DNA of 64,000 bases. Origin: Chitinophaga niabensis (GTDB lineage: Bacteria > Bacteroidota > Bacteroidia > Chitinophagales > Chitinophagaceae). Position 1 is the stretch's first letter. Each line of letters begins with the position of its first letter. The notes below the pieces were generated by a model. The model had not been told where the DNA came from and made no database searches. It was given only the letters and a program-made list of their open reading frames with translations. The DNA lies in assembly GCF_039545795.1 (NCBI RefSeq), contig NZ_CP154260.1, positions 4,407,001-4,471,000 on the forward strand, in the 5' to 3' direction. Shown in pieces: positions 29,003 to 37,821 of the stretch. Position numbers and translations under genes: made by a program.

Positions 29003-29614
29003 TTATTTCCTCAGAATAATATGCGTTGCATTTTCTCCGTTTATTTTTTCGACTTGATTAAAACCCAGGGCGGGTAGATCAATGCCGGAAAACAAGTTCT
29101 CTCCTGCGCCAAGAAAAATGGGTGAGAATGTCAATTGTATTTCGTCAATATAACCTGCCTTTAAGAATTGATGAATTGTGGACACACCACCTCCGATACG
29201 GATATCTTTTCCGTTTGCAACCTTTTTAGCTTCGGCAAGCGCAGCTTCAATACCTCCTGTGACAAAGTGAAAGGTTGTTCCTCCTTTCATCGTAACAGAT
29301 TCCCTTGCATGATGGGTTAAAACAAATACGGGAACATGATAGGGAGGTTGTTCGCCCCACCAGCCTTTCCATTCATTATCCGGCCAGGGCCCGCGAACCG
29401 GTCCGAACATATTACGCCCCATGATCCAGGCGCCTATATTCTCCATTGATCTCTTAACAATGTCGTTATCCACTCCATCACTGGTTGTTTTGTCAAACAT
29501 CCATGCATGAAGTTCTTCACCTCTTATGCCAAGTGGATCTTTTAAGCTTTGATGTGATCCTGCTCCAAACCCATCCAGGGAAATGGAGAATGCTGCTACT
29601 TTGATCTTACTCAT
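29003..29614 (-). CDS. Dihydrofolate-reductase-family protein (RibD C-terminal-like)
   Basis: 203 residues. The fold signature is visible: ISLDGFGAG near the N-terminus, GAWIMGRNMFGPVRGPW, VFVLTHHARESVTMKGGTTF, and GGGVSTIHQFLKAGYIDE with the glycine-rich NADPH site; ends in LTFSPIFLGAGENLF. Members are reductases related to riboflavin-pathway RibD and to DHFR; most in this group have no assigned substrate. Convergent with the SUKH operon, 18 bp downstream of the MFS exporter on the same strand. Confidence 0.88.
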   Translation of the reverse strand: MSKIKVAAFSISLDGFGAGSHQSLKDPLGIRGEELHAWMFDKTTSDGVDNDIVKRSMENIGAWIMGRNMFGPVRGPWPDNEWKGWWGEQPPYHVPVFVLTHHARESVTMKGGTTFHFVTGGIEAALAEAKKVANGKDIRIGGGVSTIHQFLKAGYIDEIQLTFSPIFLGAGENLFSGIDLPALGFNQVEKINGENATHIILRK

Positions 29615-29632
29615 AACTGATAGTAATTTAAA

Positions 29633-30838
29633 TTAAATTTCTTTGCTGAACGGCCGGCGATCGCTAAATACCAGGATCACTGAAATAACCCCGATAATAA
29701 AATAACTTATCGCAAGCGGGAAAATGCCTTTCACCATTAAGTAACTTATCACAGACCCCAGCGAAGCCCCGATGAAAAAGAAAGCAGTTCCATAAACAGA
29801 TGATGCCATACCAGCCATTTCTCCCATTGGCTCTAAGCCCAAAGCACTGCTATTAGGTTCTATGGCTAAATTGAGGGCCATCAAAAGCGTGATAGCAATA
29901 AAGAAAACCGGCATTGTTGGCGGATCACCCAAAACAGCGGTCAAAAGCAGCAGTATACCTGCTATGATAGTGTATAGTACAACCAGCCATTTTATCGTAC
30001 GCCTTGCCCCATACCGGGAAGAAAGGCGGGAATTCAGCAGTGTGAAAAGTGCCATTACCAATCCCATGCTTCCAAAAATCCAGGCAAATAATTCCGGCTT
30101 GCCGTAGATCTCTCCCACAATGTGTTCAGAGCTGGAAACATATGCGCTCAATGCCATGAAAAGTAATGTACTAACGCCAGCATACCTCAGAAAAACGGGA
30201 TTACTGATAACTGTCCGGATGGATCTGCGGATGCTCTTCCAGTTAAGTGCAACGCGTTGCCCGGGAAGAAGGGATTCCTCCAGCCTGAGTGACCAGAGAA
30301 AGATAATAACTGCAAAAATGGGAGGTGTGAGGAATACCATTTTCCAGGATGAAACATTCAGAATGGCGATCCCCAGAAAAGGCGCCACTACAGGCGTAAA
30401 AAGGAATATAGTAAAGATCAGCGACATAATGCGGGCCATCTCATCTCCAACGAAGCGATCACGAACACCGGCAATAGTGATCATAAATACGGCCGATGCT
30501 CCCATACCTGCTAAAAAGCGTGCCGCACACATAAGCTGCAGGCTTGGTGCAAAAGCCGCAGCTATCCCACCAATGATGTATAAGGGGAAGCCTACACGTA
30601 AGATCGGTAATCGTCCAAAGCGGTCCGAAAGCACACCAAATATGATCTGTGCCACCTGCCCCATAAAGAAGAAGCCGATCACCTGCGCAGCTGCGGTAGA
30701 TGCAGGTTCGAGGCCAAAGTGCTTTCGAAGTTCGCCTAATACAGGAAGCATGATGTCAATCCCTAAAGCTGTGAGCATCATGGTGCAGGCAGACAGGGCA
30801 ATGAACTCAGCGGCTTTCATTTTCATGTGTGGTTTCAT
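29633..30838 (-). CDS. Bcr/CflA-type multidrug efflux MFS transporter
   Basis: 401 residues with about 12 hydrophobic segments. The MFS loop motif GVLSDRFGRLPILRVG follows helix 2, and the drug/H+ antiporter motif region FLAGMGASAVFMITIAGVRD follows helix 4, where Bcr/CflA proteins have the equivalent RFLQGLGAS. Inner-membrane proton-coupled exporter. The start is uncertain among three close Met codons (MKPHMKM). Likely co-transcribed with the DHFR-like gene. Confidence 0.9.
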   Translation of the reverse strand: MKPHMKMKAAEFIALSACTMMLTALGIDIMLPVLGELRKHFGLEPASTAAAQVIGFFFMGQVAQIIFGVLSDRFGRLPILRVGFPLYIIGGIAAAFAPSLQLMCAARFLAGMGASAVFMITIAGVRDRFVGDEMARIMSLIFTIFLFTPVVAPFLGIAILNVSSWKMVFLTPPIFAVIIFLWSLRLEESLLPGQRVALNWKSIRRSIRTVISNPVFLRYAGVSTLLFMALSAYVSSSEHIVGEIYGKPELFAWIFGSMGLVMALFTLLNSRLSSRYGARRTIKWLVVLYTIIAGILLLLTAVLGDPPTMPVFFIAITLLMALNLAIEPNSSALGLEPMGEMAGMASSVYGTAFFFIGASLGSVISYLMVKGIFPLAISYFIIGVISVILVFSDRRPFSKEI

Positions 30839-31034
30839 ATGCCCTATAAAGTTATTACCTGAAAGCTATTTAAACAGGGGGGTAATTAGACATTAAAGTG
30901 GGCGATCCGGCCAAAAATGAAGGTATTAAAGCCCTATTCAAGTTCAAGGAATTTATGCTAAATTGACAAGATGCAATCAAATGACAAACAAATAGCACAG
31001 TTGAAAATCTGACGAATATTAGAACATAAAAACT

Positions 31035-31349
31035 ATGATAACTCTTCAGGAAATGAACTTAAATATCAGGTATGATGTCCCGGATGAAATTTGGGATAAG
31101 ATACCTCTGATCTATGAGCAATTGAATGGTTGGTTAGGATTTGGCACCGGTGGTGAGCTTGGCGAAGAAGGCATCCCATATTGGTTTGGTTTTAACGAGG
31201 ATGAAAAACACATTCTGGCCTCTGTAGAACCTTCAGGACTTCATTTTTCGGGACTTATGGATGCAGAAGAATGGGCAACCTGGGTTAAAGAGATTAAAGA
31301 GATTGCAACAAGAGAATTAGGGTTCAAAGTAGAAGAAGTTGACTTTTGA
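31035..31349 (+). CDS. Small acidic protein of a widespread uncharacterised family
   Basis: 104 residues, rich in Glu/Asp and Trp. Conserved-looking features are DEIWDKIPLIYEQLNGWLGF, IPYWFGFNEDEKHILASVEP, SGLHFSG and a C-terminal amphipathic helix ending LGFKVEEVDF. No signal peptide or membrane helix. Sequence character is similar to small immunity-type proteins, but no function is established to my knowledge. It stands alone: 196 bp after the divergent MFS gene and 16 bp before the convergent RlpA gene. Confidence 0.75.
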   Translation: MITLQEMNLNIRYDVPDEIWDKIPLIYEQLNGWLGFGTGGELGEEGIPYWFGFNEDEKHILASVEPSGLHFSGLMDAEEWATWVKEIKEIATRELGFKVEEVDF

Positions 31350-31365
31350 CAAAATATAAAAAGAT

Positions 31366-31779
31366 TTAGTTCACCGCCACATCCCACAACGGTATACTAT
31401 TCACAAACTCCCTGGACACTACTTCCACTCTCACCCGAGTCAGTCCCCAGTGAATAAAACCCAACTTCTTCGCTGCTGCCTGCGTAAGATCAACCACCCT
31501 GCGGTTAGCTGCATGCAAACGGTCCGTTACTTTCACAACCACCCAACGGTTATTCCTGATATTTGTAACCTTTATAAATGTTCCCAGTGGTAATGTATTA
31601 TGTGCGGCGGTCATCGCAGTGTTATCAAAGATCTCACCGCTCGCAGTCTTTCTGCCATGGAATTTCTGTGCGTAATAACTCGCTATTCCGGTATTGGGTG
31701 AAGATTTAGCCTTCAATTGTGCTACAGCAGGCCCTGCTCCCATTAATATGACCCATAGTAATAATATAATATTTTTCAT
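31366..31779 (-). CDS. RlpA-family septal-ring lytic transglycosylase/double-psi beta-barrel protein
   Basis: About 137 residues from the ATG at 31779, which gives a clean signal peptide (IILLLWVILMGAGPAVAQ). The double-psi beta-barrel motif is complete: ASYYAQKFHGRKTASGE, TAAHNTLPLGTFIKV, VVKVTDR and VVDLTQAAAKKLGF, including the catalytic-type Asp in the TDR motif. RlpA proteins cleave or bind naked glycan strands at the septum. No SPOR domain is present, so it is the short form, as often in Bacteroidota. Confidence 0.92.
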   Translation of the reverse strand: MKNIILLLWVILMGAGPAVAQLKAKSSPNTGIASYYAQKFHGRKTASGEIFDNTAMTAAHNTLPLGTFIKVTNIRNNRWVVVKVTDRLHAANRRVVDLTQAAAKKLGFIHWGLTRVRVEVVSREFVNSIPLWDVAVN

Positions 31780-31844
31780 GACACCCCCTTTTGGCAAATT
31801 TCCTGCCAGATAATGTTAAAATGAACGAACGAATTGATTATCAA

Positions 31845-32888
31845 TTAGTCAGTAATCACTATCTCACTCAGGGCCTTACTGCTGATAAAGCCGGGATCTG
31901 TTAATGTATTAAGGAAAAAGTACAATTCACGCTTTTCACTCTCTGTAAGCGGCAGGCCATTCCGCAGGAGCGGATCAATGGTAGGGGTTTGAATTACACC
32001 TTCCGAATAGTGGTCGAACACATTGAAAATATCATAAAAACGGCCATCGTGCATGTAAGGAGGGCTCTTGATGATATTTCGCAAAGAGGGCACTTTGAAT
32101 TTCAGATAGTCGTTGGTGTTATTGGTGATGCGCATGCGGCCGGCATCATGTAAGGAAGCATTGATGGGCAGGCCGTTATTCCTGTAAGAACCATCTGTGA
32201 ATAATGGTTCTTTATGGCAGGAAGCACATTTGTTCTGGAAGATCTTGTACCCGTTTTCCTCTTCCGTTGTGAACTTCGCACCGGGGGCATTCCGCATTAC
32301 GCTGTCGTATTTTGAATCGAAGGAATTCATGGTGGCCATGAATTGCGCTAAAGCTTTAAAGACTTTCTGGCTGTTAATTTCTCCTGCACCAAAGGCTCCA
32401 TTGAACAGGCTTCTGTATTTCGCATCTCCATTCAGTTTTGCTATCAGCCTGGCAAGGTCCTCTCCCATTTCATTGGGATCGGTGATGGGCGTGAGTGGTT
32501 GTATTTCCAGGTGATTGACGCCACCATCCCACATAAATTCTCTCTGCCAGATCAGGTTAAAGAGACCAGGCACAGATCGGAAGCCGGTGTTATTATCAAT
32601 ACCATGACTTAAAGGATGATCAAAGTGCGCAAAGGCAGCAAACTGCTGATGGCAAAAACCACAGGAGATGGTACTGTCACGGGATAAACGGGGATCGTAG
32701 AATAACCTTCTTCCCAATGCCACCCCCTGTACAGTGAGCGGGTTTTGTGACATATCATATACCGGCTGCGGGAAGTTGGAAGGTAAGTTGAGGGTATACG
32801 GCTGCGGGCCCGGTTTTACATCCGTTCCACGTCTGCAGCTCCATATGAGCAGGAACAGACAGGCTGTATATATCAGGTATCTTGTCAC
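31845..32888 (-). CDS. Di-haem cytochrome c peroxidase/MauG-family lipoprotein (MbnH-like)
   Basis: 347 residues with a lipoprotein-like signal (LFLLIWSC). Two c-type haem sites are present: Cys76-His80 (CGFCH) and Cys221-His225 (CASCH). The GRRLFYDPRLSRDSTISC lead-in and the FKVPSLRNIIKSPPYMHDGR segment are typical of the MauG/CcpA superfamily. Located outside the cytoplasm, membrane anchored. Its start overlaps the stop of the MbnP-like gene as ATGA (32885-32888). In the characterised MbnP/MbnH pairs the di-haem enzyme oxidises a Trp of the partner to kynurenine; that role here is inferred from the pairing and not from a residue only this enzyme class has. Confidence 0.92.
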   Translation of the reverse strand: MTRYLIYTACLFLLIWSCRRGTDVKPGPQPYTLNLPSNFPQPVYDMSQNPLTVQGVALGRRLFYDPRLSRDSTISCGFCHQQFAAFAHFDHPLSHGIDNNTGFRSVPGLFNLIWQREFMWDGGVNHLEIQPLTPITDPNEMGEDLARLIAKLNGDAKYRSLFNGAFGAGEINSQKVFKALAQFMATMNSFDSKYDSVMRNAPGAKFTTEEENGYKIFQNKCASCHKEPLFTDGSYRNNGLPINASLHDAGRMRITNNTNDYLKFKVPSLRNIIKSPPYMHDGRFYDIFNVFDHYSEGVIQTPTIDPLLRNGLPLTESEKRELYFFLNTLTDPGFISSKALSEIVITD

Positions 32889-33628
32889 AGGTCAGTTACA
32901 TCTGTAATGCGGAACATGTTACGATAATTTGTGGCTACTTTCAAGGCATCTTCTCCCGGTACGTGGATGGTGGAAGTTGTCTGAAAACGGATCAGGTTTG
33001 GTTGATTGAACCAGGTATAAGCGTCTGCATTAATCGTAATCTGCGGTTTGCGTATTTCAGAAACGGATAAACTGATCGGGCTGACCAGCTGGATCGTTTG
33101 CAGTGCATTGTAACGCCCGCTGAATCCGCCAATATGAAAGGTCAGTGCATTGCTGGCTGCTGTAGATGCAGGAGAAGTTCCTTCCAGTTTAGCCATAATA
33201 TAACCGCTGTTCCAACTCCAGAACATCCCGTTTACAGGATCCAGTGCATCTGTTTGTGCGCCGCTTACATTCCGTGTGCTGTCTACCCCCAGCATAAAGG
33301 AAATAGCCCTGTATTCTCCTCCGGGAGCAGGGATACTGATCACTTTGGAGGCAGAGTCTGTTTCGTTGACGAGATAATAAGCAGCGGGTAATTTCAATTC
33401 GCTGTTATCAAGTTTAATGAGCGTGATATTGCTGATGTAATATTTGAAGGTGGAAATGGTGAAGGTTTCACCGGCGGCATTGGTATAATTAGAAGTGTTC
33501 AGTTTGAGTGGTGCGCCGTTCACTACATTTTTGAAGGTGATCTGCAGGGTGCCTTTTTGATCCTGAACATCCTTTTTACAGGCCATGCATAAAACTAACA
33601 ATGCGGTCAGGAGGCGGTGCAGCTTCAT
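32885..33628 (-). CDS. MbnP-family (copper-binding-type) lipoprotein
   Basis: 247 residues with a lipobox ending at Cys17 (VLCMAC). The sequence has the MbnP-like pattern: ITFKNVVNGAPLKLNTSNYT, FTISTFKYYISNITL, YRAISFMLGVDSTRN, and FWSWNSGYIMAKLEG (residues 136-150), with two Trp in the last motif that are candidates for oxidation. It is transcribed first and coupled by ATGA to the MauG-like gene. MbnP proteins bind copper and are modified by the MbnH partner; the assignment here is by family pattern and neighbourhood. Confidence 0.85.
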   Translation of the reverse strand: MKLHRLLTALLVLCMACKKDVQDQKGTLQITFKNVVNGAPLKLNTSNYTNAAGETFTISTFKYYISNITLIKLDNSELKLPAAYYLVNETDSASKVISIPAPGGEYRAISFMLGVDSTRNVSGAQTDALDPVNGMFWSWNSGYIMAKLEGTSPASTAASNALTFHIGGFSGRYNALQTIQLVSPISLSVSEIRKPQITINADAYTWFNQPNLIRFQTTSTIHVPGEDALKVATNYRNMFRITDVTDL

Positions 33629-33657
33629 ATAAGTGGTTTCTTATGCTGAAGTTACAT

Positions 33658-33698
33658 AAAAAAACGCTGTAAAACCTAAGTGGCCTTACAGCGTTTTT
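33658..33698. terminator. Bidirectional terminator between the MbnP gene and the fucose operon end
   Basis: AAAAACGCTGTAA (to 33672) is repeated inverted as TTACAGCGTTTTT (33686-33698), loop 13 bases, with A-run and T-run on either side. On the minus strand it follows the fucP-side region only if transcription came from 33.7 kb downward past the MbnP promoter; it lies between the fucP stop (33715) and the MbnP start (33628), so it chiefly closes the fucose operon. Confidence 0.85.
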
Positions 33699-33714
33699 AA
33701 TATGTAACTAATTA

Positions 33715-34968
33715 CTATTTAGTCTTGTATCCTTTCCATCCATAGAGTAACACTACCACAAAACAGAGCAGCGGCACGATAAAGGAAATTGCCGTTGACT
33801 GGGATTCTGCAATAGCACCCATCACATAAGGCACCAAAGCACCACCTACGATAGACATAATGATGAAAGAAGAACCTTCTTTTGTATGTTCACCAAGGTC
33901 TTTCACACCTAATGCAAAGATGGTAGGGAACATGATAGACATAAAGAAGAAGATACCGATCAATGCATATACAGATATAGCACCTTTACCCATGATCACT
34001 ACAGCACAAAGTGCAATATTGATCAGTGCGTACCAGGTAAGCAATACATTCGGTGCAATCTTACGCATCAGTGCTGTACCCACAAAACGGCCTATAGTGA
34101 ATAATGCCAGTGATACTGCCAGTAAGTAAGATGCTTTTTCACTTGTTGCGCCTTCCCAGTATTCTGTTACATAATTAATGAAGAGCGCGCCTACGCCTAC
34201 CTGTGCTGCTACGTAAAAGAACTGTGCAGTTATACCCAATGTAAAGTGACGGTGTGCGAACAATTTCTTACCTGTTCCTGCAGCTTTTCCCGTTTCACCT
34301 TCAGCAGAAGCGATCTCAGGCAGTCTTGTACGATAGAAGAGGAAAGCGATCAGCAGTACCACTACAGCCATTACAATGTATACGAGCTGTACGGAAGAAA
34401 GATCTGATCCAGCGCCAGCTTCTTTTTCACCGCCAAAGAATAATGCACCGCCAATGATAGGGCCCAGGAATGATCCCAGTCCATTAAAGCACTGTGATAA
34501 ATTCAGGCGTTGTTCAGAAGTGGCTCTATCTCCTAACACCGTTACATAAGGGTTAGCAGCAGTTTCCAGGAATGTTAAACCGGAAGCCAGCACAAATAAT
34601 GCACCCAGGAAGAAATTGAAATTCGCATAGTGTGCCGCAGGATAGAACAATGCCGCGCCTGCTGCATACAACAATAAACCCAGGATGATCCCTGATTTAT
34701 AACTAAAGCGTTTCATGAGCAGGCCTGCGGGTAAGGCCATCAGGAAGTAAGCCCCGAAATAGGCTGCCTGCAGGAGCGTGGAACGTGCTTTATTGATGGA
34801 TAATGCTTCCTGGAAATGTTTATTGAGTACATCCAGTAAGCCGTAAGCCAGGCCCCACATAAAGAAAAGGCTCGTCACCAGGATAAAAGGAAAGAGAAAC
34901 TTCTGACCAGTTGTAGTGCCCGTGGATGTATAATTGGTTGTGCTAGCTGCGCCGCCTGCCATATGCAA
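33715..34968 (-). CDS. fucP: L-fucose:H+ symporter
   Basis: 417 residues, about 12 membrane helices. Opening segment TSLFFMWGLAYGLLDVLNKH with the FQEALSINKARSTLLQAAYF continuation is the FucP signature, including the acidic membrane residue region near helix 1; GLTFLETAANPYVTVLGDRA is the conserved loop after helix 4. Brings L-fucose (possibly also galactose-like sugars) across the inner membrane with protons. The initial MHMAGGAAS stretch offers two Met starts. Last gene of the L-fucose operon, 48 bp after the fucose dehydrogenase gene. Confidence 0.94.
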   Translation of the reverse strand: MHMAGGAASTTNYTSTGTTTGQKFLFPFILVTSLFFMWGLAYGLLDVLNKHFQEALSINKARSTLLQAAYFGAYFLMALPAGLLMKRFSYKSGIILGLLLYAAGAALFYPAAHYANFNFFLGALFVLASGLTFLETAANPYVTVLGDRATSEQRLNLSQCFNGLGSFLGPIIGGALFFGGEKEAGAGSDLSSVQLVYIVMAVVVLLIAFLFYRTRLPEIASAEGETGKAAGTGKKLFAHRHFTLGITAQFFYVAAQVGVGALFINYVTEYWEGATSEKASYLLAVSLALFTIGRFVGTALMRKIAPNVLLTWYALINIALCAVVIMGKGAISVYALIGIFFFMSIMFPTIFALGVKDLGEHTKEGSSFIIMSIVGGALVPYVMGAIAESQSTAISFIVPLLCFVVVLLYGWKGYKTK

Positions 34969-35016
34969 TTGCGTTTAAGGTGAAATGATTATAAGTGGAA
35001 TTTGTGTGCAAGCGTT

Positions 35017-35799
35017 TTAACTGACAGAACGGTCCAGGTGCGTATACCCTCCATCCACATAAATGATCTGTCCGGTAGTGTGGGATGATAATCCTGACAA
35101 AAGGAATACCGTCATACCGGCAATCTCTTCTGAAGTGGTCATCCTTTTTTCCAATGGAATTTTAGAAACGATGGATTGCAATTTCTCTTCCGGATTTGGT
35201 AATGATTTGATCCAGGTTTCATACAGCGGTGTCCATACTTCTGCAGGGATCACGGTGTTCACGCGTACGGAAAATGGCAGCAGTTCTACCGCCCATTCTC
35301 TTGTAAGTGCATTGATAGCTCCTTTAGATGCAGCGTAACCTGAAGTATTCCCTTGCCCTGTTGTAGCCACTTTAGAACCAATGTTCACAATATTACCTTT
35401 TGTTGCTTTCAGGTAAGGCAATGCGTAATGCGCGAGATTGTAGTAGTGCGATAGATTGTTCTGTAAGGATTGCATGAACTTCTCGGGGTTACCGCTTTCC
35501 AGTCCTACCCCGTCGTTTGCACCTGCGTTATTGATCAATCCGTCTATACGGCCAAATTCTTTGATGGTTTGATCTATTACTTTTTTGCAATCGTCTACTT
35601 TACCTAATTCAGCAGTAATGCCAAAAGCTTTACCACCACCTTTGCGTAGTTCTGCTACTGTTTTTTCATTATCCGCTTCCTTGCGGCCTGCAATCACGGC
35701 AATGCCGCCCTCTGCTACAATGAGCCGTGCTATTGCTTCTCCAATACCCTTAGCACCACCTGTAACAATCACTACTTTATCCTGTAATCCGAGATCCAT
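35017..35799 (-). CDS. L-fucose dehydrogenase (SDR family)
   Basis: 260 residues. Rossmann motif VTGGAKGIGEAIA and catalytic YAASK (in GNTSGYAASKGAINALTREW) are present. The opening MDLGLQDKVVIVTGG, the NNLSHYYNLAHYALPYLKATKG segment and the C-terminal DGGYTHLDRSVS closely follow the known L-fucose dehydrogenases of the SDR class. Oxidises L-fucose to L-fuconolactone with NAD(P)+. It lies 9 bp after the lactonase gene. The second SDR in the operon (38574-39356) is better placed as the later-step dehydrogenase. Confidence 0.9.
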   Translation of the reverse strand: MDLGLQDKVVIVTGGAKGIGEAIARLIVAEGGIAVIAGRKEADNEKTVAELRKGGGKAFGITAELGKVDDCKKVIDQTIKEFGRIDGLINNAGANDGVGLESGNPEKFMQSLQNNLSHYYNLAHYALPYLKATKGNIVNIGSKVATTGQGNTSGYAASKGAINALTREWAVELLPFSVRVNTVIPAEVWTPLYETWIKSLPNPEEKLQSIVSKIPLEKRMTTSEEIAGMTVFLLSGLSSHTTGQIIYVDGGYTHLDRSVS

Positions 35800-35808
35800 T
35801 TGTGAAAT

Positions 35809-36636
35809 TTAAGCTAGTTTATAAAATTCAATGGCATTACCGCCCATGATCTGTGCCTGTTCAGCAGCAGATAAACGGCTGATGTAATCCGTCACAATAT
35901 CCTTTACCTGTGCATAATCTGCTGCCAGTAAACATACCGGCCAATCTGATCCAAACATCAAACGCTGTGGGCCGAATGCTTCCAGTGCCACATCGAGGAA
36001 AGGTGTAAAATCTTCTTTCTTCCAGTGCTGCAGATCCGCTTCCGTTACCATACCGCTTAGTTTGCAGTAAACGTGTTGTTGCTTTCCGAGGGTACGGATA
36101 TGTTGTTCCCATCCTTTCAGTTCACCTGTTTCGAAATCCGGTTTAGCGAGATGGTCCAGTACCATTGGCTGGTTCGGGAACTTCTTCACAAATTCCACAG
36201 CAGCGGGTAGCTGATGCGGATAAATGAGGATATCATACGTTAAGCCAAATTCAGCCAGTGCTGCAATGCCACGGCCGAAATCTTCCCTTAACAGGAAATT
36301 ACGGTCAGGCTCTCCCTGCACAATGTGCCGGATACCTTTGAGCAGCGGGAACTGTGCATAATGTGCCAGGCGTTCCTGTACATTGGCTGCTTTCAGATCT
36401 ACCCAGCCTACCACTCCTTTAACGAAAGGGTTTTCTGTGGCAAGCTGTAACAGGAAGTCTGTTTCTGCTTCGCTTTGATCAGCCTGTACGGCTACACAAC
36501 CTGTTATACCATTTGCCTGTAATACGGGTGCGAGATCAGCGGGTAAAAAATCCTTGCGGATTACGCCCATGTCCTCCGTGATCCATGCGTCACGGATGGG
36601 GTCAAAATTCCAGAAATGCTGATGCGCATCTATCAT
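35809..36636 (-). CDS. L-fuconolactonase (amidohydrolase family, COG3618)
   Basis: 275 residues. Metal motif MIDAHQHFW at the N-terminus, a central His in VLDHLAKPDF, and the terminal GSDWPVC with the catalytic Asp, typical of COG3618 lactonases. Opens L-fucono-1,5(1,4)-lactone to L-fuconate. Start overlaps the mutarotase stop as ATGA (36633-36636). Same family includes rhamnonolactonases; the operon context argues for fucose. Confidence 0.92.
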   Translation of the reverse strand: MIDAHQHFWNFDPIRDAWITEDMGVIRKDFLPADLAPVLQANGITGCVAVQADQSEAETDFLLQLATENPFVKGVVGWVDLKAANVQERLAHYAQFPLLKGIRHIVQGEPDRNFLLREDFGRGIAALAEFGLTYDILIYPHQLPAAVEFVKKFPNQPMVLDHLAKPDFETGELKGWEQHIRTLGKQQHVYCKLSGMVTEADLQHWKKEDFTPFLDVALEAFGPQRLMFGSDWPVCLLAADYAQVKDIVTDYISRLSAAEQAQIMGGNAIEFYKLA

Positions 36637-36971
36637 AACGTAAAGATCTTATCCATCAATACCCATTTTTCTCCGGGCTTTGCTACGGGGATGGCTTGCT
36701 GATATTTCCACATCAGTTCCTCCCACTCCTGTACTTTAGGATTGGCAGCATCCATGGCGCCTTTCCTTTCAAAAGAAAAAGTATTGTCTACTTCCATGAT
36801 CATGAACATACGGTTACCGGCCCTGTAGATCTCCAGGGTAGTGATGCCGCTGCTGGTGATACTTTCCAGGATCTCCGGCCATACAGCACGGTGGTATGTT
36901 TCATATTCCGCGATCAGTTGCGGATCATCTCTCAGGTCAAGCGCCAGGCAATATCTTCTTATTGTTTCCAT
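36633..36971 (-). CDS. L-fucose mutarotase (RhaM-like fold)
   Basis: 112 residues. Belongs to the small RhaM/L-fucose mutarotase family: RYCLALDLRDDPQLIAEYET, then YHRAVWPEI with the catalytic His/Tyr region, TTLEIYRAGNRMFMIMEVD and the C-terminal WVLMDKIFTL. Interconverts alpha and beta anomers of the sugar so that the dehydrogenase can use the pool. Its start lies 13 bases inside the preceding hydrolase gene and its stop overlaps the next start, so translation is coupled on both sides. Confidence 0.92.
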   Translation of the reverse strand: METIRRYCLALDLRDDPQLIAEYETYHRAVWPEILESITSSGITTLEIYRAGNRMFMIMEVDNTFSFERKGAMDAANPKVQEWEELMWKYQQAIPVAKPGEKWVLMDKIFTL

Positions 36972-37813
36972 GCAACTGCTGTTTGTGAGGAAGTACCCAA
37001 TCCATCAATACCTAATTCTACCACATCTCCTGCTTTCAGATATACCGGGGGATTGAATCCAAGACCCACACCTGCAGGTGTTCCGGTAGAGATCACATCA
37101 CCCGGGAGCAGGGTCATGAACTGGCTCAGGTAAGAAATAACGAAAGGTATTTTGAAGATGAAATTAGCTGTATTACCATCCTGCATCTTTTTACCATTCA
37201 CGGTTAACCAGAGGCGCAGGTTGTCGATATTTTCTATTTCATCCTGTGTAGCCATCCATGGGCCAAGGGGAGCAAAAGTATCGCAGCTCTTTCCTTTCAC
37301 CCACTGACCACCTCTTTCTATCTGGAATTCACGTTCGCTGTAATCGTTATGCAGGCTGTAACCGGCAACATATTGCAAAGCATCTTTTTCTTCCACATAA
37401 CTGGCTTTCTTTCCTATCACTACTGCCAGTTCCACTTCCCAGTCAGTTTTCACACTATTGCGCGGGATCACGAGATTATCATTTGGTCCTACGAGAGAGG
37501 AGGTGGATTTGAAGAACACGATCGGCTCTTTGGGGATGGCAGCGTTGGTTTCTCTTGCATGGTCTGCATAGTTCAATCCAATACAAATGATCTTGGATGG
37601 GCGCGCTACGCAGGAACCCAGCCTGGTGCCTTCTGCTACTTTTGGACAGTTATTGCTATTGGCTGCCCACCATTCAGTTAAGCGTACCAAACCATTTGTT
37701 TCAAAAAAGCGCTCTCCGTAATCCTCTCCAAAAGCAGATACATCAAACATACCGGCATCTGTTATAATGCCTGGTTTTTCCTCTCCCAACAATCCGAACC
37801 TGATAAGTTTCAT
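36959..37813 (-). CDS. Fumarylacetoacetate-hydrolase-family enzyme, probable 2,4-diketo-3-deoxy-L-fuconate hydrolase
   Basis: 284 residues. Starts MKLIRFGLLGEEKPGIIT and carries the FAH metal site pattern in ICIGLNYADHARE, DWEVELAVVIGKKA (two Glu) and GYSLHNDYSEREFQ (Asp), followed by GDVISTGTPAGVGLG. In the non-phosphorylating fucose route this enzyme cleaves 2,4-diketo-3-deoxy-L-fuconate to pyruvate and L-lactate. It is often mis-named ureidoglycolate lyase. Placed 8 bp after the lipoprotein gene in the operon. Confidence 0.9.
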   Translation of the reverse strand: MKLIRFGLLGEEKPGIITDAGMFDVSAFGEDYGERFFETNGLVRLTEWWAANSNNCPKVAEGTRLGSCVARPSKIICIGLNYADHARETNAAIPKEPIVFFKSTSSLVGPNDNLVIPRNSVKTDWEVELAVVIGKKASYVEEKDALQYVAGYSLHNDYSEREFQIERGGQWVKGKSCDTFAPLGPWMATQDEIENIDNLRLWLTVNGKKMQDGNTANFIFKIPFVISYLSQFMTLLPGDVISTGTPAGVGLGFNPPVYLKAGDVVELGIDGLGTSSQTAVAWKQ

Positions 37814-37821
37814 ATGCTATA

